Shown here piece after piece: positions 42,599-51,231 of a stretch of 64,000 nucleotides of DNA. Position 1 is the stretch's first letter. The number at the start of each line of letters is the position of its first letter. Below the pieces are notes generated by a model, which saw only the letters and a list, made by a program, of their open reading frames with translations, was not told the origin of the DNA and did no database searches. The position numbers and the translations under genes are program-made. The stretch comes from Frateuria_A sp049727805 (GTDB lineage: Bacteria > Pseudomonadota > Gammaproteobacteria > Xanthomonadales > Rhodanobacteraceae): positions 5,816-69,815 of the forward strand of contig NZ_JBCNYA010000022.1 of the NCBI RefSeq assembly GCF_049727805.1, written 5' to 3'.

Positions 42599-42623
42599 CC
42601 GCCGGCTTCGTCGACGGCCCGCG

Positions 42624-43787
42624 TCAGTAGCTCTTGCCGCGCGCCGACACCGGCCACACCGCCTCGACCTTGCCGTTGCGCACGCCGACGTACCAGTCGT
42701 GCAGGTTGCAGGTGGGATCGCAATGCCCAGGGACGAGCTTCAGCTTCTCGTTGATGCGCAGGACGCCGTGCCGGTCCTCGATCACGCCATGTTCGTCCGA
42801 GGCGTTGACGTAGCTGACGTCATCGCGGCCGTGCACGACCGGAAGGCCGCTGTCGAGCGACAGCACCTTGAGCCCCGCGTCGCAGACCGCCTGGCCGGGC
42901 CGGGCGCGGCTCATCACCGAGGTCAGCACGAACAGCGCGTTTTCCCACTCGCCCTGGTCGATGCGGTGGCCATCCCGGTCCCGGATGCGCCCGTAGTCCG
43001 CGTCCATGAAGGCGTAGCTGCCGCACTGCAGTTCGTTGTAGACACCCGACCCGGACTCGAACGGATAGGAGCCGGTGCCCCCGCCGGAAACGATCGCGGG
43101 CGCCAGTCCGGCCGCCCGCAACGCTTCGACGGTGGCCTTCGCCAAGGCGATGGCGTCGTCGAGCCGGGACTTGCGGTCGGCGTAGCTTTCCAGGTGCTGC
43201 ATGGCGCCCTGGTACGCCTGGATGCCGGCGAACGCGAGCGACGGCGCGGCTTCGATGGCCCTGGCGATCGCGACCGCTTCCTCCGGCGTGGCGACACCGC
43301 AGCGGCGTGCGCCGCAGTCGATCTCGACCAGGCAGTCCAGCGTGGTGCCGTGCCTTTGCGCCGCGACGGAAAGCTCGGCCACGTTCGCCAGGTCGTCGAC
43401 GCAGACGGTGATCCGCGACCCGGATCGCGGCAGGCGCGCGAGGCGGTCGATCTTCAGCGGGTCGCGCACCTGGTTGGAGACCAGAATGTCGGCAATGCCG
43501 CCGCGCGCGAACACCTCCGCTTCGGACACCTTCTGGCAGCACACGCCGACCGCGCCACCCAGGCTTTCCTGCAGCTTCTGCACGTCGACCGACTTGTGCA
43601 TCTTGCCGTGGCTGCGATGACGCATGCCGTGCGCACGCGCGTACTCGCCCATCTTGCGGATGTTGCGCTCCAGCGCATCCAGATCGAGCATCAGGCACGG
43701 CGTCTGGATGTCGGCCTCGTCCATGCCCGGCACGGCTGGGATGTCGTAGCCGACCTCGCAACCGGTCAACTCCGTCGTTGCGTTCAC
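42624..43787 (-). CDS. D-threonine-aldolase/D-serine-dehydratase-like PLP enzyme
   Basis: 387 residues from GTG 43787, preceded by GGAGG. Fold type III (alanine racemase-like): PLP-binding Lys62 in SHGKMHKS, VSGGGTGSYPFESG for the phosphate site, and a C-terminal metal site GHCDPTCNLHD. Family members cleave D-threonine or 3-hydroxy-D-aspartate, or dehydrate D-serine, and need a divalent metal. Which of these applies cannot be told. A MocR-type regulator lies 88 bases upstream on the same strand. Confidence 0.83.
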   Translation of the reverse strand: MNATTELTGCEVGYDIPAVPGMDEADIQTPCLMLDLDALERNIRKMGEYARAHGMRHRSHGKMHKSVDVQKLQESLGGAVGVCCQKVSEAEVFARGGIADILVSNQVRDPLKIDRLARLPRSGSRITVCVDDLANVAELSVAAQRHGTTLDCLVEIDCGARRCGVATPEEAVAIARAIEAAPSLAFAGIQAYQGAMQHLESYADRKSRLDDAIALAKATVEALRAAGLAPAIVSGGGTGSYPFESGSGVYNELQCGSYAFMDADYGRIRDRDGHRIDQGEWENALFVLTSVMSRARPGQAVCDAGLKVLSLDSGLPVVHGRDDVSYVNASDEHGVIEDRHGVLRINEKLKLVPGHCDPTCNLHDWYVGVRNGKVEAVWPVSARGKSY

Positions 43788-43875
43788 GCAAACCTCCGAT
43801 GAAGGAACTGCTGGCACAAGCTGGACCGCGATACTGGACGCAAGCCTGCTCCGCTGGCAACGGCGCGGCGGTCGA

Positions 43876-45303
43876 TCATCCGGCGCCGGTGCCCCCGTCC
43901 GGGGAAAACCTGTCGACCAGCTCGTGCAGCCGCTCGCATGCCGAGGCAAGCTTCGCCTCGTCCGCGGTGGCGATGCCCAGCAGCAGGCCGGAACGGCACG
44001 CGCCACCGGACTGGTACCAGGGTGACAGCGGTTCCGGCGCGAGTCCCCAGGCACGGGCCTCGCGCGCCACGGCGACATCCGGCACCGCGTCGGGCAACTG
44101 CACCAGCGCCGCCAGGCCACCGATCCGCACGCGGTAGCCCTTGCGCTCCAGCGCGGCCTGCAGCGCCTCGCCCCTGGCCAAGTAGACGCGCTTCATGCGC
44201 CGCAGGTGGCGCATGTAGTGGCCCTCGTGCATGAACCGGGCGATGGCGTGCTGCACGGCCGGGCCGGGTGCCGAGCCGAGGCACATCACCGCCTCGTTGA
44301 ACCGCTCCACCAGTTGCGTGGGCGCGACGATGAAACCGAGCCTCAGCGCCGGGCTGATGGTCTTGCTGAACGAGCCGATGTGGATGACCCGTCCACTGCG
44401 GTCCAGAGAGGCCAGCGCGGGCGCGGCGCGACGCCGGAGCTGAAGCTCGCCGAGATAGTCGTCCTCGATGATCCAGGCGCCGCTACGCGCGGCCCAGGCG
44501 ATCAGCTCGATTCGCCGCCCGAGCGACAGCGTCGCGCCGAGCGGCGCCTGCTGCCCGGGCGTGACCAGCGCCAGCGCCGCGTCGGGCGCCCGCTCGATGC
44601 CGGCGGCGACATCCAGGCCGTCGTCATCGACCGGCACCGGCACCGGCACGAGCCCGGCGAATGCGAGCGCCCGGCGGCTCTGGAAAAAGCCGGGGTCCTC
44701 CATCCACGCCCGGCGGCCTTCCGCGCGCAGCACCCGCAGCGTGATCTCCAAGGCACCGGTGAAGCCCGCCGTGACAAAGACCTGGGAGGGCCGGCATTCG
44801 ATCCCCCGCGCGAGCGCCAGGTGCGCGGCGATCTCGCGCCGCAAGGCGAGCTCGCCGCGCGGGTCCGGATACACGGCGGGCGTGGCCACTTCCGCCCGCG
44901 CGGCATGCGCGCGCAGGCGCGCCAGCAGGGTGGCCGGGAAGCAGTCCGAGGCGGGCACGCCCATCTGGAAAACGGCGGGACCGACGAACAGGTGCCGGTA
45001 AAGCTCGGGCGGTGCGTCCTCTTCGCCGCCGGCAGCGACCCGTCCGCTCGCCGGGTGATCGGCCACCCGCGTGCCGCCCGGCCGCGACGAGACGATGACC
45101 TGCTCGTCCGCCAGCCGCTCGTAGGCGGACTTGACCGTGCCCCGCGCGACACCCAGTTGCGCGGCCAGCGCCTGCCACGAGGGCAGCTTCGCACCGGGCG
45201 CGAGCGCGCCGCTGCCGATGGCCGCCAGCACGCCGAGGCGGATCTGTTCCGCCAGCGTGGTCCCGGCGGCGCGGTCGATGCGGATGTGCAGCGCGGATGC
45301 CAT
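43876..45303 (-). CDS. MocR/PdxR-type regulator (GntR HTH plus aminotransferase domain)
   Basis: 475 residues. The N-terminal GntR winged helix (LAEQIRLGVLAAIGSGALAPGAKLPS) is fused to a fold-type-I aminotransferase domain (YPDPRGELALRREIAAHL; IIEDDYLGELQL; PLP Lys in GSFSKTISPALRLGF). MocR proteins sense PLP adducts. Neighbours suggest control of the D-threonine-aldolase-like gene downstream or the divergent cupin-AhpD cluster. The 91-base divergent gap contains an A8 tract and two TGGT(A/T)C motifs 24 bases apart. Confidence 0.9.
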   Translation of the reverse strand: MASALHIRIDRAAGTTLAEQIRLGVLAAIGSGALAPGAKLPSWQALAAQLGVARGTVKSAYERLADEQVIVSSRPGGTRVADHPASGRVAAGGEEDAPPELYRHLFVGPAVFQMGVPASDCFPATLLARLRAHAARAEVATPAVYPDPRGELALRREIAAHLALARGIECRPSQVFVTAGFTGALEITLRVLRAEGRRAWMEDPGFFQSRRALAFAGLVPVPVPVDDDGLDVAAGIERAPDAALALVTPGQQAPLGATLSLGRRIELIAWAARSGAWIIEDDYLGELQLRRRAAPALASLDRSGRVIHIGSFSKTISPALRLGFIVAPTQLVERFNEAVMCLGSAPGPAVQHAIARFMHEGHYMRHLRRMKRVYLARGEALQAALERKGYRVRIGGLAALVQLPDAVPDVAVAREARAWGLAPEPLSPWYQSGGACRSGLLLGIATADEAKLASACERLHELVDRFSPDGGTGAG

Positions 45304-45394
45304 GCTTCATGGTACAGAAAAAAAATCGACTTCTGGTTCTTTCGAGTGCACCTTGCCGGGCGCAAGATCGCGGCCTTCCCGAAAGGAGCCCGCC

Positions 45395-45805
45395 ATGTCG
45401 ATCAACCGTTTCTTCGCCGCCCTGCTGGCCAGCGCCGTATTCGCCGGGAGCGCCTGCGCGCACGCCCCGGACGGCACCGTCAGACCGAACTTCTCGCACG
45501 CGCTCCCCAACGTCCCGGGCAAGTCGCTGGTCGCGGTGGAGGTGGACTATCCGCCGGGCGGCGCCTCCGCTCCGCACCACCATGCCCGCTCGGCCTTCAT
45601 CTACGCCTACGTGCTTTCGGGCGAGATCCAGAGCCAGGTCGACGATGGACCGGCGCGGGTCTACCGGGCGGGCGAGTCCTTCTACGAACTGCCCGGCGCC
45701 CACCACCGGATCAGCCGCAATGCGAGCAGGACCATGCCGGCCCGGCTGCTGGCCGTGTTCGTCGTCGACACCGGCGACCAGCCGCTCACCACCCCCGACG
45801 AATAG
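45395..45805 (+). CDS. Secreted cupin-domain protein
   Basis: 136 residues with a signal peptide (FFAALLASAVFAGSACA). One cupin barrel: APHHHARSAFIYAYVLSG has a cluster of histidines as the metal site, and ELPGAHHRISRNAS the second motif. Periplasmic small cupins may bind metals or small molecules; function unknown. AAAGGAG precedes the ATG. It heads a plus-strand set with an AhpD-like, an HD and a DoxX gene. Confidence 0.8.
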   Translation: MSINRFFAALLASAVFAGSACAHAPDGTVRPNFSHALPNVPGKSLVAVEVDYPPGGASAPHHHARSAFIYAYVLSGEIQSQVDDGPARVYRAGESFYELPGAHHRISRNASRTMPARLLAVFVVDTGDQPLTTPDE

Positions 45806-45813
45806 GTACCGCC

Positions 45814-46275
45814 ATGTCCCAACGCATCGACTACAACCAGGTTGCGCCGGCCGGCGCCAAGGCGCTCGGCACGGTCTACGGCTACGTGACGCAGTCCGGT
45901 CTCGACCCCGTGCTGGTGGACCTGGTCTACCTGCGCGTGAGCCAGATCAACGGCTGCGCCTACTGCCTGGACATGCACACCCGTGACCTGCTGAAGAAGG
46001 GCGTGGCAGTCGACAAGCTCGCGCTCGTGCAGGCCTGGCGCGAGGCCGGCCCGCTCTTCAGCGAGCGCGAGAAAGCCGCGCTCGCGTGGGCCGAGTCGGT
46101 GACGCAGGTCGCGCAGACCGGCGTGCCCGACGCCGATTTCCAGGCCGCCTCGGCGATCTTCAGCGAGAAGGAACTGGTCGACCTGACGTTCGCCATCGGC
46201 GTGATGAACACCTACAACCGGCTGGCGATCAGCTTCCGCAACACGCCCGAAGCCGTCCGCCGCGCGCAAGGCTGA
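45814..46275 (+). CDS. AhpD-like carboxymuconolactone decarboxylase-family protein 1
   Basis: 153 residues. The alkylhydroperoxidase motif CAYCLDMHT (C-x2-C-x3-H) is intact, and KKGVAVDKLALVQAW and ALAWAESVT match the AhpD core. Such proteins reduce peroxides or act as thiol-disulfide partners of peroxiredoxins. Eight bases separate it from the cupin stop, so they are co-transcribed. It is the first of four family members in the window. Confidence 0.87.
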   Translation: MSQRIDYNQVAPAGAKALGTVYGYVTQSGLDPVLVDLVYLRVSQINGCAYCLDMHTRDLLKKGVAVDKLALVQAWREAGPLFSEREKAALAWAESVTQVAQTGVPDADFQAASAIFSEKELVDLTFAIGVMNTYNRLAISFRNTPEAVRRAQG

Positions 46276-46288
46276 CCCGGAGGATCCC

Positions 46289-46933
46289 ATGTCGACCGGA
46301 GACATCCTCGGCATCCCCGTTCCCGACAGCGCGATCGCCCGCGAAGCGACCGAGCTGGTCCGCGACAGCGAGAGCGAACTGCTGTTCCTGCACTCCATGC
46401 GCGTCTATGCCTGGGGCGCGCTGGCCGGCAGGCGACGCAAGCTGGCCTTCGATCCGGAGCTGCTCTACGTGGGCTCGATGTTCCACGACCTCGGCCTCGC
46501 CGTGCGCTTCCGCGAAAGCACGCTGCGCTTCGAGGTCGACGGCGCCAATGCGGCGCGCGACTTCCTGCGCGGCCATGGCATCGCCGAACGCGACATCGAG
46601 AAGGTGTGGAGCGCGATCGCGTTCCACACGACGCCCGGCATTCCGCAGTTCATGCACCCGGAGGCCGCGCTGCTCCACGTCGCCACCGGCATGGACGTGG
46701 CCGGCCGCGCGTACGACCAGTTCACCGACGAGGAGCGCGAGGCGGTGACGTCCGCCTGGCCGCGTGCGCAGGATTTCAAGCACGCCATCATCGACGCCTT
46801 CTACGAGGGCCTGAAGCACCGCCCGGACAGCACCTTCGGCACCTTCAACGACGACTTCATCGCCTTCAGGAATCCTGCCTTCCGGCGCGTGGACCTGTGC
46901 AGCATCATCCTGCATTCGCCCTGGGCGCATTGA
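46289..46933 (+). CDS. HD-domain hydrolase (cyanamide hydratase-like)
   Basis: 214 residues. The metal site is H...HD...D: FLHSMRVYAWG, YVGSMFHDLGLAV, and a His in AIAFHTTPGI. The SESELLFLHS and MHPEAALLHVATGMDVAG blocks resemble cyanamide hydratase-like HD proteins. The substrate is unknown. It is 13 bases after the AhpD-like gene. Confidence 0.8.
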   Translation: MSTGDILGIPVPDSAIAREATELVRDSESELLFLHSMRVYAWGALAGRRRKLAFDPELLYVGSMFHDLGLAVRFRESTLRFEVDGANAARDFLRGHGIAERDIEKVWSAIAFHTTPGIPQFMHPEAALLHVATGMDVAGRAYDQFTDEEREAVTSAWPRAQDFKHAIIDAFYEGLKHRPDSTFGTFNDDFIAFRNPAFRRVDLCSIILHSPWAH

Positions 46934-47008
46934 TGCGCGGGCGGCTGGCCGCGCCGGCGGATCGACGACGCCTGTAACCGGAGCAGGGCTGCGAGCGAAA
47001 GCCCCGGC

Positions 47009-47482
47009 ATGGACACCCTCATCGACCGCTGCCGGCACCTGCTGCCTTCCCTCCGCTACCACTGGTATGCGATTCCCCTGCGCCTGATCGTCGGCTTCGG
47101 CTTCATGGAGCACGGCTATGCCAAGCTCGCCCGCGGACCGGAGTCGTTCACCGGCATCCTGCATGCGCTCGGCATGCCCGCCCCCGGCTTGCTGGCGTGG
47201 GCGACGATCCTGGTCGAGCTCTTCGGCGGGCTGGCGGTGCTGCTCGGCGCGTTCATTCCGCTGGCCAGCATCCCGATGGCGATCGTGCTGCTGGTCGCGA
47301 TCTTCACCGTCCACCTGCCCTACGGCTTCAGCTCGATCAAGCTGCAGGCGGTGACCGCCGCCGGCGCGCACTTCGGGCAGCCGGGGTACGAGACCGACCT
47401 GCTCTACCTCGCCGGGCTCGTCGCGCTGGTGCTGGGCGGAAGCGGCCCGTGGGCGGTCGATCGGCTGTGGCGGCGGCGGTGA
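47009..47482 (+). CDS. DoxX-family membrane protein
   Basis: 157 residues with four membrane helices (IPLRLIVGFGFMEHGYAKLA; LLAWATILVELFGGLAVLLG; MAIVLLVAIFTVHL; LYLAGLVALVLGG). DoxX-like proteins take part in redox and sulfur metabolism, often with an oxidoreductase. It is probably last in the cupin-AhpD-HD-DoxX set. A small fragment similar to part of this gene lies at 61233. Confidence 0.85.
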   Translation: MDTLIDRCRHLLPSLRYHWYAIPLRLIVGFGFMEHGYAKLARGPESFTGILHALGMPAPGLLAWATILVELFGGLAVLLGAFIPLASIPMAIVLLVAIFTVHLPYGFSSIKLQAVTAAGAHFGQPGYETDLLYLAGLVALVLGGSGPWAVDRLWRRR

Positions 47483-47810
47483 CATTGCACGCCATGCGCT
47501 GAAGTCCAGCCCGCAGAAGCACGGGACCGGCGATGGCGCCGGCCCGGCCTTCTGTCTACGATTCGTGTTCGCCACGGCGAACCCGATCCTTGCGGCCGCC
47601 TAGCCGTTCCTTAACGGATGCTGTGTTCGAGTGGCACCCAACGAACCGGCCGCAGGTGAGCCCCATGCAAACGACGCATCGCACGGCATCCACGGAGCGC
47701 ACCGCCCGCCGCGCCTGACCGCCAGGCCGCGCCGCATTCCCTCGACCCCACCTCTTCATCGGCCTGCCAGGCGGCAGGGCGATGGAACGTCGTCCGCGAC
47801 AGGAGAACGT
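47483..47810. other. Intergenic region between DoxX and the flavoprotein gene
   Basis: 328 bases without a supported gene. A GC-rich hairpin CCGGCG-ATGG-CGCCGG at 47527-47542 follows the DoxX stop and could end the transcript, though no T tract follows. CAGGAG precedes the flavoprotein ATG. Nothing else was recognised. Confidence 0.5.
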
Positions 47811-49241
47811 ATGGCTGACATCGCGATCATTGGCGGCGGCGCCGCGGGCGCCTCGCTCTTCGGCGAGCTGCTGCGCCGCGGCGACGCGCAGGTGCACTGG
47901 ATCACCGGCGACCGCACCGTGGCCGGCCGCGGCGTGGCTTACGCCGGTGGCAGCGACCGCCACCTGCTCAATGTGCGCGCCCATGCGATGGGCCTGTTCG
48001 CGGGCAGCGACGGCGAGTTCCTGCAGTTCGCCACGCAGCGCATGGACGGCGTGGGTGCCGACGACTTCCTGCCGCGCGGCCTGTTCGGCGATTTCGTCGA
48101 GGCGCAGGTGCGTGCCTGCGCCGACCAGGCCCTGCAGCAGGGCCGCCGCTTCCAGATCCACGGCGACGACGCCGTCCAACTGGAGCCGCTGTGCGACGGC
48201 GGCTATGCGGTGCGCCTGGCGAACGGCCTGCTGATCAAGGCCGACGCGGTGGTGCTGGCGCTGGGCGCGCTGTCGCCGCGGCCGCTGAAGGCGGTCTCGC
48301 GCGAGGCGCTGCAGAGCGGCGCCTACGTGCTCGATCCCTGGCGCATCGCCAGCCGCGAGCCGGCGCCCCGCCGCGTGCTGGTGATCGGCACCGGCCTCAC
48401 CGCCGTCGACACGCTGCTCTCCGCGGCCGACCGCTGGCCGGAGGCCGAGCTGGTCGCGCTGTCGCGCCATGGGCAGTTTCCCTTCGAGCACGCCACGCTG
48501 CCGCTGCCGCCGCACCCCCGGCAATCGGCATTGAATACGGCCCTGCTCGCGAGCGACGGCCTGCACGCGATGCTGCGGCAGGTGCGCGACGCGATCGAGG
48601 CTGCGCCGCAGGCCGACTGGCGCAGCCTCATCGACGGCATGCGCCCGATCAACGCACGGCTGTGGCGGCGCCTGGACGCCAAGCAGCGCCGGCGCTTCCT
48701 GCGCCAGCTTCGCTGGCTGTGGGAGGCGGCGCGCCACCGCGTCGCGCCCGCCTCGGCGGAGGCGCTCAGGCGGATGCGCGGGGAGGGCCGCCTGCGCGTG
48801 CATGCGGCACGCGTGCTCGAGGTCGATGGGCATGGACCCTTGCGGGTGAGCGTGCGCCATCGGGCCACGCAGCAGACCGATACCTTGCCGGCGGACCTGG
48901 TGATCCAGGCCACCGGCCTGGATACCGCAGTCGCCTACACCGAGCACGCGCTGCTCTCGCGCCTGCTGCGCGACGGGCTGGCCATGCCCGATCCGCTGCA
49001 ACTGGGCGTAGCCGCGCATCCCGACGGGCAACTGCTCAACGCCCGCGGCGAACTGCAGGTGGGGCTGTACGCGATCGGCGCGCTGCTGCGCGGCAACCTG
49101 TGGGAATGCGGCGCGATGGCCGAGATCCGCGTGGCCGCGCAGCAACTCGCCCGGCGGCTGGCCACGGCGGACGACGGGCAGGCGCGCACCAGTGGTGCCG
49201 TCGCACCGGCGCCGCGCGCGAGCCTCGCTTCGATTCCGTAG
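47811..49241 (+). CDS. FAD/NAD(P)-binding oxidoreductase
   Basis: 476 residues. N-terminal FAD Rossmann motif IIGGGAAGASLFGELLRRG, second nucleotide motif VLVIGTGLTAVDTLLS, and NVRAHAMGLFAGSDGEFLQF. It matches the NAD_binding_9/YdhS-like family of flavoproteins with unproven substrates. It is alone on the plus strand with its own ribosome-binding site. The Ala/Pro-rich C-terminal tail is variable. Confidence 0.78.
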   Translation: MADIAIIGGGAAGASLFGELLRRGDAQVHWITGDRTVAGRGVAYAGGSDRHLLNVRAHAMGLFAGSDGEFLQFATQRMDGVGADDFLPRGLFGDFVEAQVRACADQALQQGRRFQIHGDDAVQLEPLCDGGYAVRLANGLLIKADAVVLALGALSPRPLKAVSREALQSGAYVLDPWRIASREPAPRRVLVIGTGLTAVDTLLSAADRWPEAELVALSRHGQFPFEHATLPLPPHPRQSALNTALLASDGLHAMLRQVRDAIEAAPQADWRSLIDGMRPINARLWRRLDAKQRRRFLRQLRWLWEAARHRVAPASAEALRRMRGEGRLRVHAARVLEVDGHGPLRVSVRHRATQQTDTLPADLVIQATGLDTAVAYTEHALLSRLLRDGLAMPDPLQLGVAAHPDGQLLNARGELQVGLYAIGALLRGNLWECGAMAEIRVAAQQLARRLATADDGQARTSGAVAPAPRASLASIP

Positions 49242-49523
49242 GCAGCCATCTCCGACGCGACCCCGGACGTCGCCGATGCTGCGCCCGCATGCCGTCTGCG
49301 CAGGCGGACGGGCACGCGGCCGGCCGCATTGCGCAGAGCAGCCTGCCGATCGAACGGTGCCCCGCCAGGTCTGACGCGGCGACGACCGGGCGACTTCTCC
49401 CCGGCGATACCGACCGCGAAACGAGACGATAGAGCATGCAATCGATTAAATAAAGCATTAAACGACTCGACGTGCACACCTAGAGTGACTCCCACGTTCC
49501 AACCACCCAACGAGGAGTCCGTC

Positions 49524-50060
49524 ATGTCCCGTCTCGCCACCCCGTCCGTGCAGTCCGCCACCGGCGCCACTGCCGAGGTCTATGCCCAAGTCCGCAAGGT
49601 CGCCGGCAGCGTGCCCAACACCTTCGCCGCGATCGGCGCGTATGGCCCCGCTGCGCTGAAGGCGATCCTGCAGGCGGAAGCCGTACTGGCCTCCGGCAGC
49701 CTTGCCAGGCAGGACCTGGAGACCATCAAGTTGCTGGTCAGCGAAGTATCCGGCTGCGACTACTGCGTGGCCGCACACAGCATGCTCGGCAAGATGGCCG
49801 GCCTGAAGCCCGAAGCGCTCAAGCAGATCCGCGCCGGCCAGCCGACGGGCGATGCGAAGCGCGATGCGCTGACCCGTTTCGTGCGCCTCCTGGTCGAGAC
49901 CAGCGGCACCATCGCCCAATCGGAGTTCGCCGCGATCAAGGCGGCCGGCTACACCGACGCGCAACTGGTGGACATCAGCCTGGCGATCGCGCTGGTCGTC
50001 TTCACCAACACGTTCAACCGCATCAACGACACCGAGCTGGATTTCCCGGCGGTCCAGTGA
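49524..50060 (+). CDS. AhpD-like carboxymuconolactone decarboxylase-family protein 2
   Basis: 178 residues. The redox motif CDYCVAAHS is complete, with FVRLLVETSG and TNTFNRINDTELDFP at the end. It is about the same length as, and very similar to, the protein at 56831. Their leaders are also alike: AGTGACTCC, then CACGT, then a GGAG-containing site and ATGTCCCG. The 5' region (49441-49475) is AT-rich with a repeated ATTAAA. A strong terminator follows. Confidence 0.88.
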   Translation: MSRLATPSVQSATGATAEVYAQVRKVAGSVPNTFAAIGAYGPAALKAILQAEAVLASGSLARQDLETIKLLVSEVSGCDYCVAAHSMLGKMAGLKPEALKQIRAGQPTGDAKRDALTRFVRLLVETSGTIAQSEFAAIKAAGYTDAQLVDISLAIALVVFTNTFNRINDTELDFPAVQ

Positions 50061-50073
50061 AGCGGCGCTCAAG

Positions 50074-50100
50074 GGCGCCACTCCAGTGGCGCCTTTTTTT
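50074..50100 (+). terminator. Rho-independent terminator after the second AhpD-like gene
   Basis: Perfect stem GGCGCCACT / AGTGGCGCC with a two-base loop, then seven T residues. Confidence 0.9.
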
Positions 50101-50222
50101 CGTCGGCGATGGATGAGGACGAACCCGCTTCCGCGACACGGGCGCGGGAGGCATTCCGCGCCGGAAGGATCACGGACCGGGGCGCAGGTTGCGAAGCACG
50201 TCCGCTCCCCAGCCAATCCGGG

Positions 50223-50852
50223 TCACCCGCCGAGCGGCGCCTTTCGCCGGTTCCGGTGAGCCGCCTGTTTTGCGCGATTGCCGCAAAGGGCCATGCTGCA
50301 CCAGCGACGGGCGTGGCCTCGGGTGTGATCGGCGAAGAGCAATGAGCAGGCGGGTCCCTCGCAAGCCTTCACGTAAGAGAAGTCTTCGTCGCAAACCACC
50401 CGGGCGATCGCTTCGGCGATCGGCAGCAACAGGGCCTCGGGCGAGTTCCAATGGCGCATCCGGATGAGTGCGAACGCGGGAGATTGCCCCGAGGGCGCCG
50501 CGACGATCCGGCCAAAGCTTTCGTCGCGCTTCAACAACTCGTTGAGCGGTGCAAGTTCGGCCAGGTCGGCCTCGCGCAGCGGGCGCCCCATGTGGTTGCA
50601 CACGAAGCCGCGAAACCACTCGCGCAGTGCCCTGGCCTGTCCGGCAAGACGATCGATCTCCCCCGGAATCGCACGCTCGCGCGTCGCAAGGAGCACCTCC
50701 TCAGGCACGAGTTGCGCCTGGCGAAGCCAGCCCATCAGTCCCTCGCCGTCGCCGAGCCAATCGATCGGGGTATCCACGGGCGTCGCCACGGAATTGAGGA
50801 AGTCCAGCGCGAGCGAGTCGGCCAGAAAAAAAGCGGGTGCCGCTTGTGTCAT
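50223..50852 (-). CDS. CGNR zinc-finger / ABATE-domain regulator
   Basis: 209 residues. The N-terminal ABATE domain (FFLADSLALDFLNSVATP; WFRGFVCNHMGRPL) is followed by the C-terminal zinc finger: C in CEGPACSLLF, then WCSMALCGNRAK, the CGNR signature. Such proteins are thought to be stress-linked transcription regulators. It is divergent from a dehalogenase/epoxide hydrolase-like gene, and the gap contains a perfect 9-bp inverted repeat (50870-50908). Confidence 0.88.
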   Translation of the reverse strand: MTQAAPAFFLADSLALDFLNSVATPVDTPIDWLGDGEGLMGWLRQAQLVPEEVLLATRERAIPGEIDRLAGQARALREWFRGFVCNHMGRPLREADLAELAPLNELLKRDESFGRIVAAPSGQSPAFALIRMRHWNSPEALLLPIAEAIARVVCDEDFSYVKACEGPACSLLFADHTRGHARRWCSMALCGNRAKQAAHRNRRKAPLGG

Positions 50853-50869
50853 GCGAATTCTCCTGTCGC

Positions 50870-50908
50870 CAAAGTAACCATCAAAAATGCGCTTGACAAG
50901 TTACTTTG
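50870..50908. promoter_or_regulatory. Perfect inverted repeat in the CGNR-hydrolase divergent region
   Basis: CAAAGTAAC-N21-GTTACTTTG, 9-bp perfect arms, 18 bases upstream of the CGNR start. The right arm lies between the -35 and -10 elements of the plus-strand promoter at 50893, an ideal place for repression. Further GGTTAC motifs occur downstream (about 50939 and 51101). Confidence 0.65.
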
Positions 50909-50921
50909 TCGAACATAACCT
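50893..50921 (+). promoter_or_regulatory. Sigma-70-type promoter toward the hydrolase gene
   Basis: TTGACA, 17-base spacer, TAACCT. The -35 is consensus. It lies ~310 bases before the hydrolase ATG, giving a long leader. Confidence 0.6.
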
Positions 50922-51231
50922 CTCAACTCATATTTGAGCGGTTACGACCATTTCAAGCCGGGTGCGTGCTCAGTGAATGCGTCCAAGCCGTAGAAATTAC
51001 GTCGGCGATAGGAAGCGCAGCCGCTGCTGTATGTCGCCTGCGCGAACGCCTCGAACCGAGTCCGGGCCGCCGACTCAGTCCAGACAAAGACTATTGGAAT
51101 GGTTACTGATGGGGCTGCCCGCCGGATCTGCCTGTGGGCCCGTGCCGCCGGCAGCGTCCCGCGCGACCCATGTCATCCAACGCAGACCTGCGATCTCCGC
51201 CCCACGCCTCCCACACCGAAGGAGAACTGCC
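50922..51231. other. Long, unusually AT-rich leader before the hydrolase gene
   Basis: About 310 bases, noticeably lower in GC than the surroundings in its first third, with extra GGTTAC motifs. A 67-codon open frame with TTG start (50906-51109) crosses it but has no ribosome-binding site, so I do not call it a gene. A clear GGAGAA site precedes the hydrolase ATG. Confidence 0.5.

Noticed and set aside
50906..51109. 67-residue open frame with TTG start in the hydrolase leader
   Set aside because: No ribosome-binding site, and the start lies inside the promoter. Could be a leader peptide, but unsupported.
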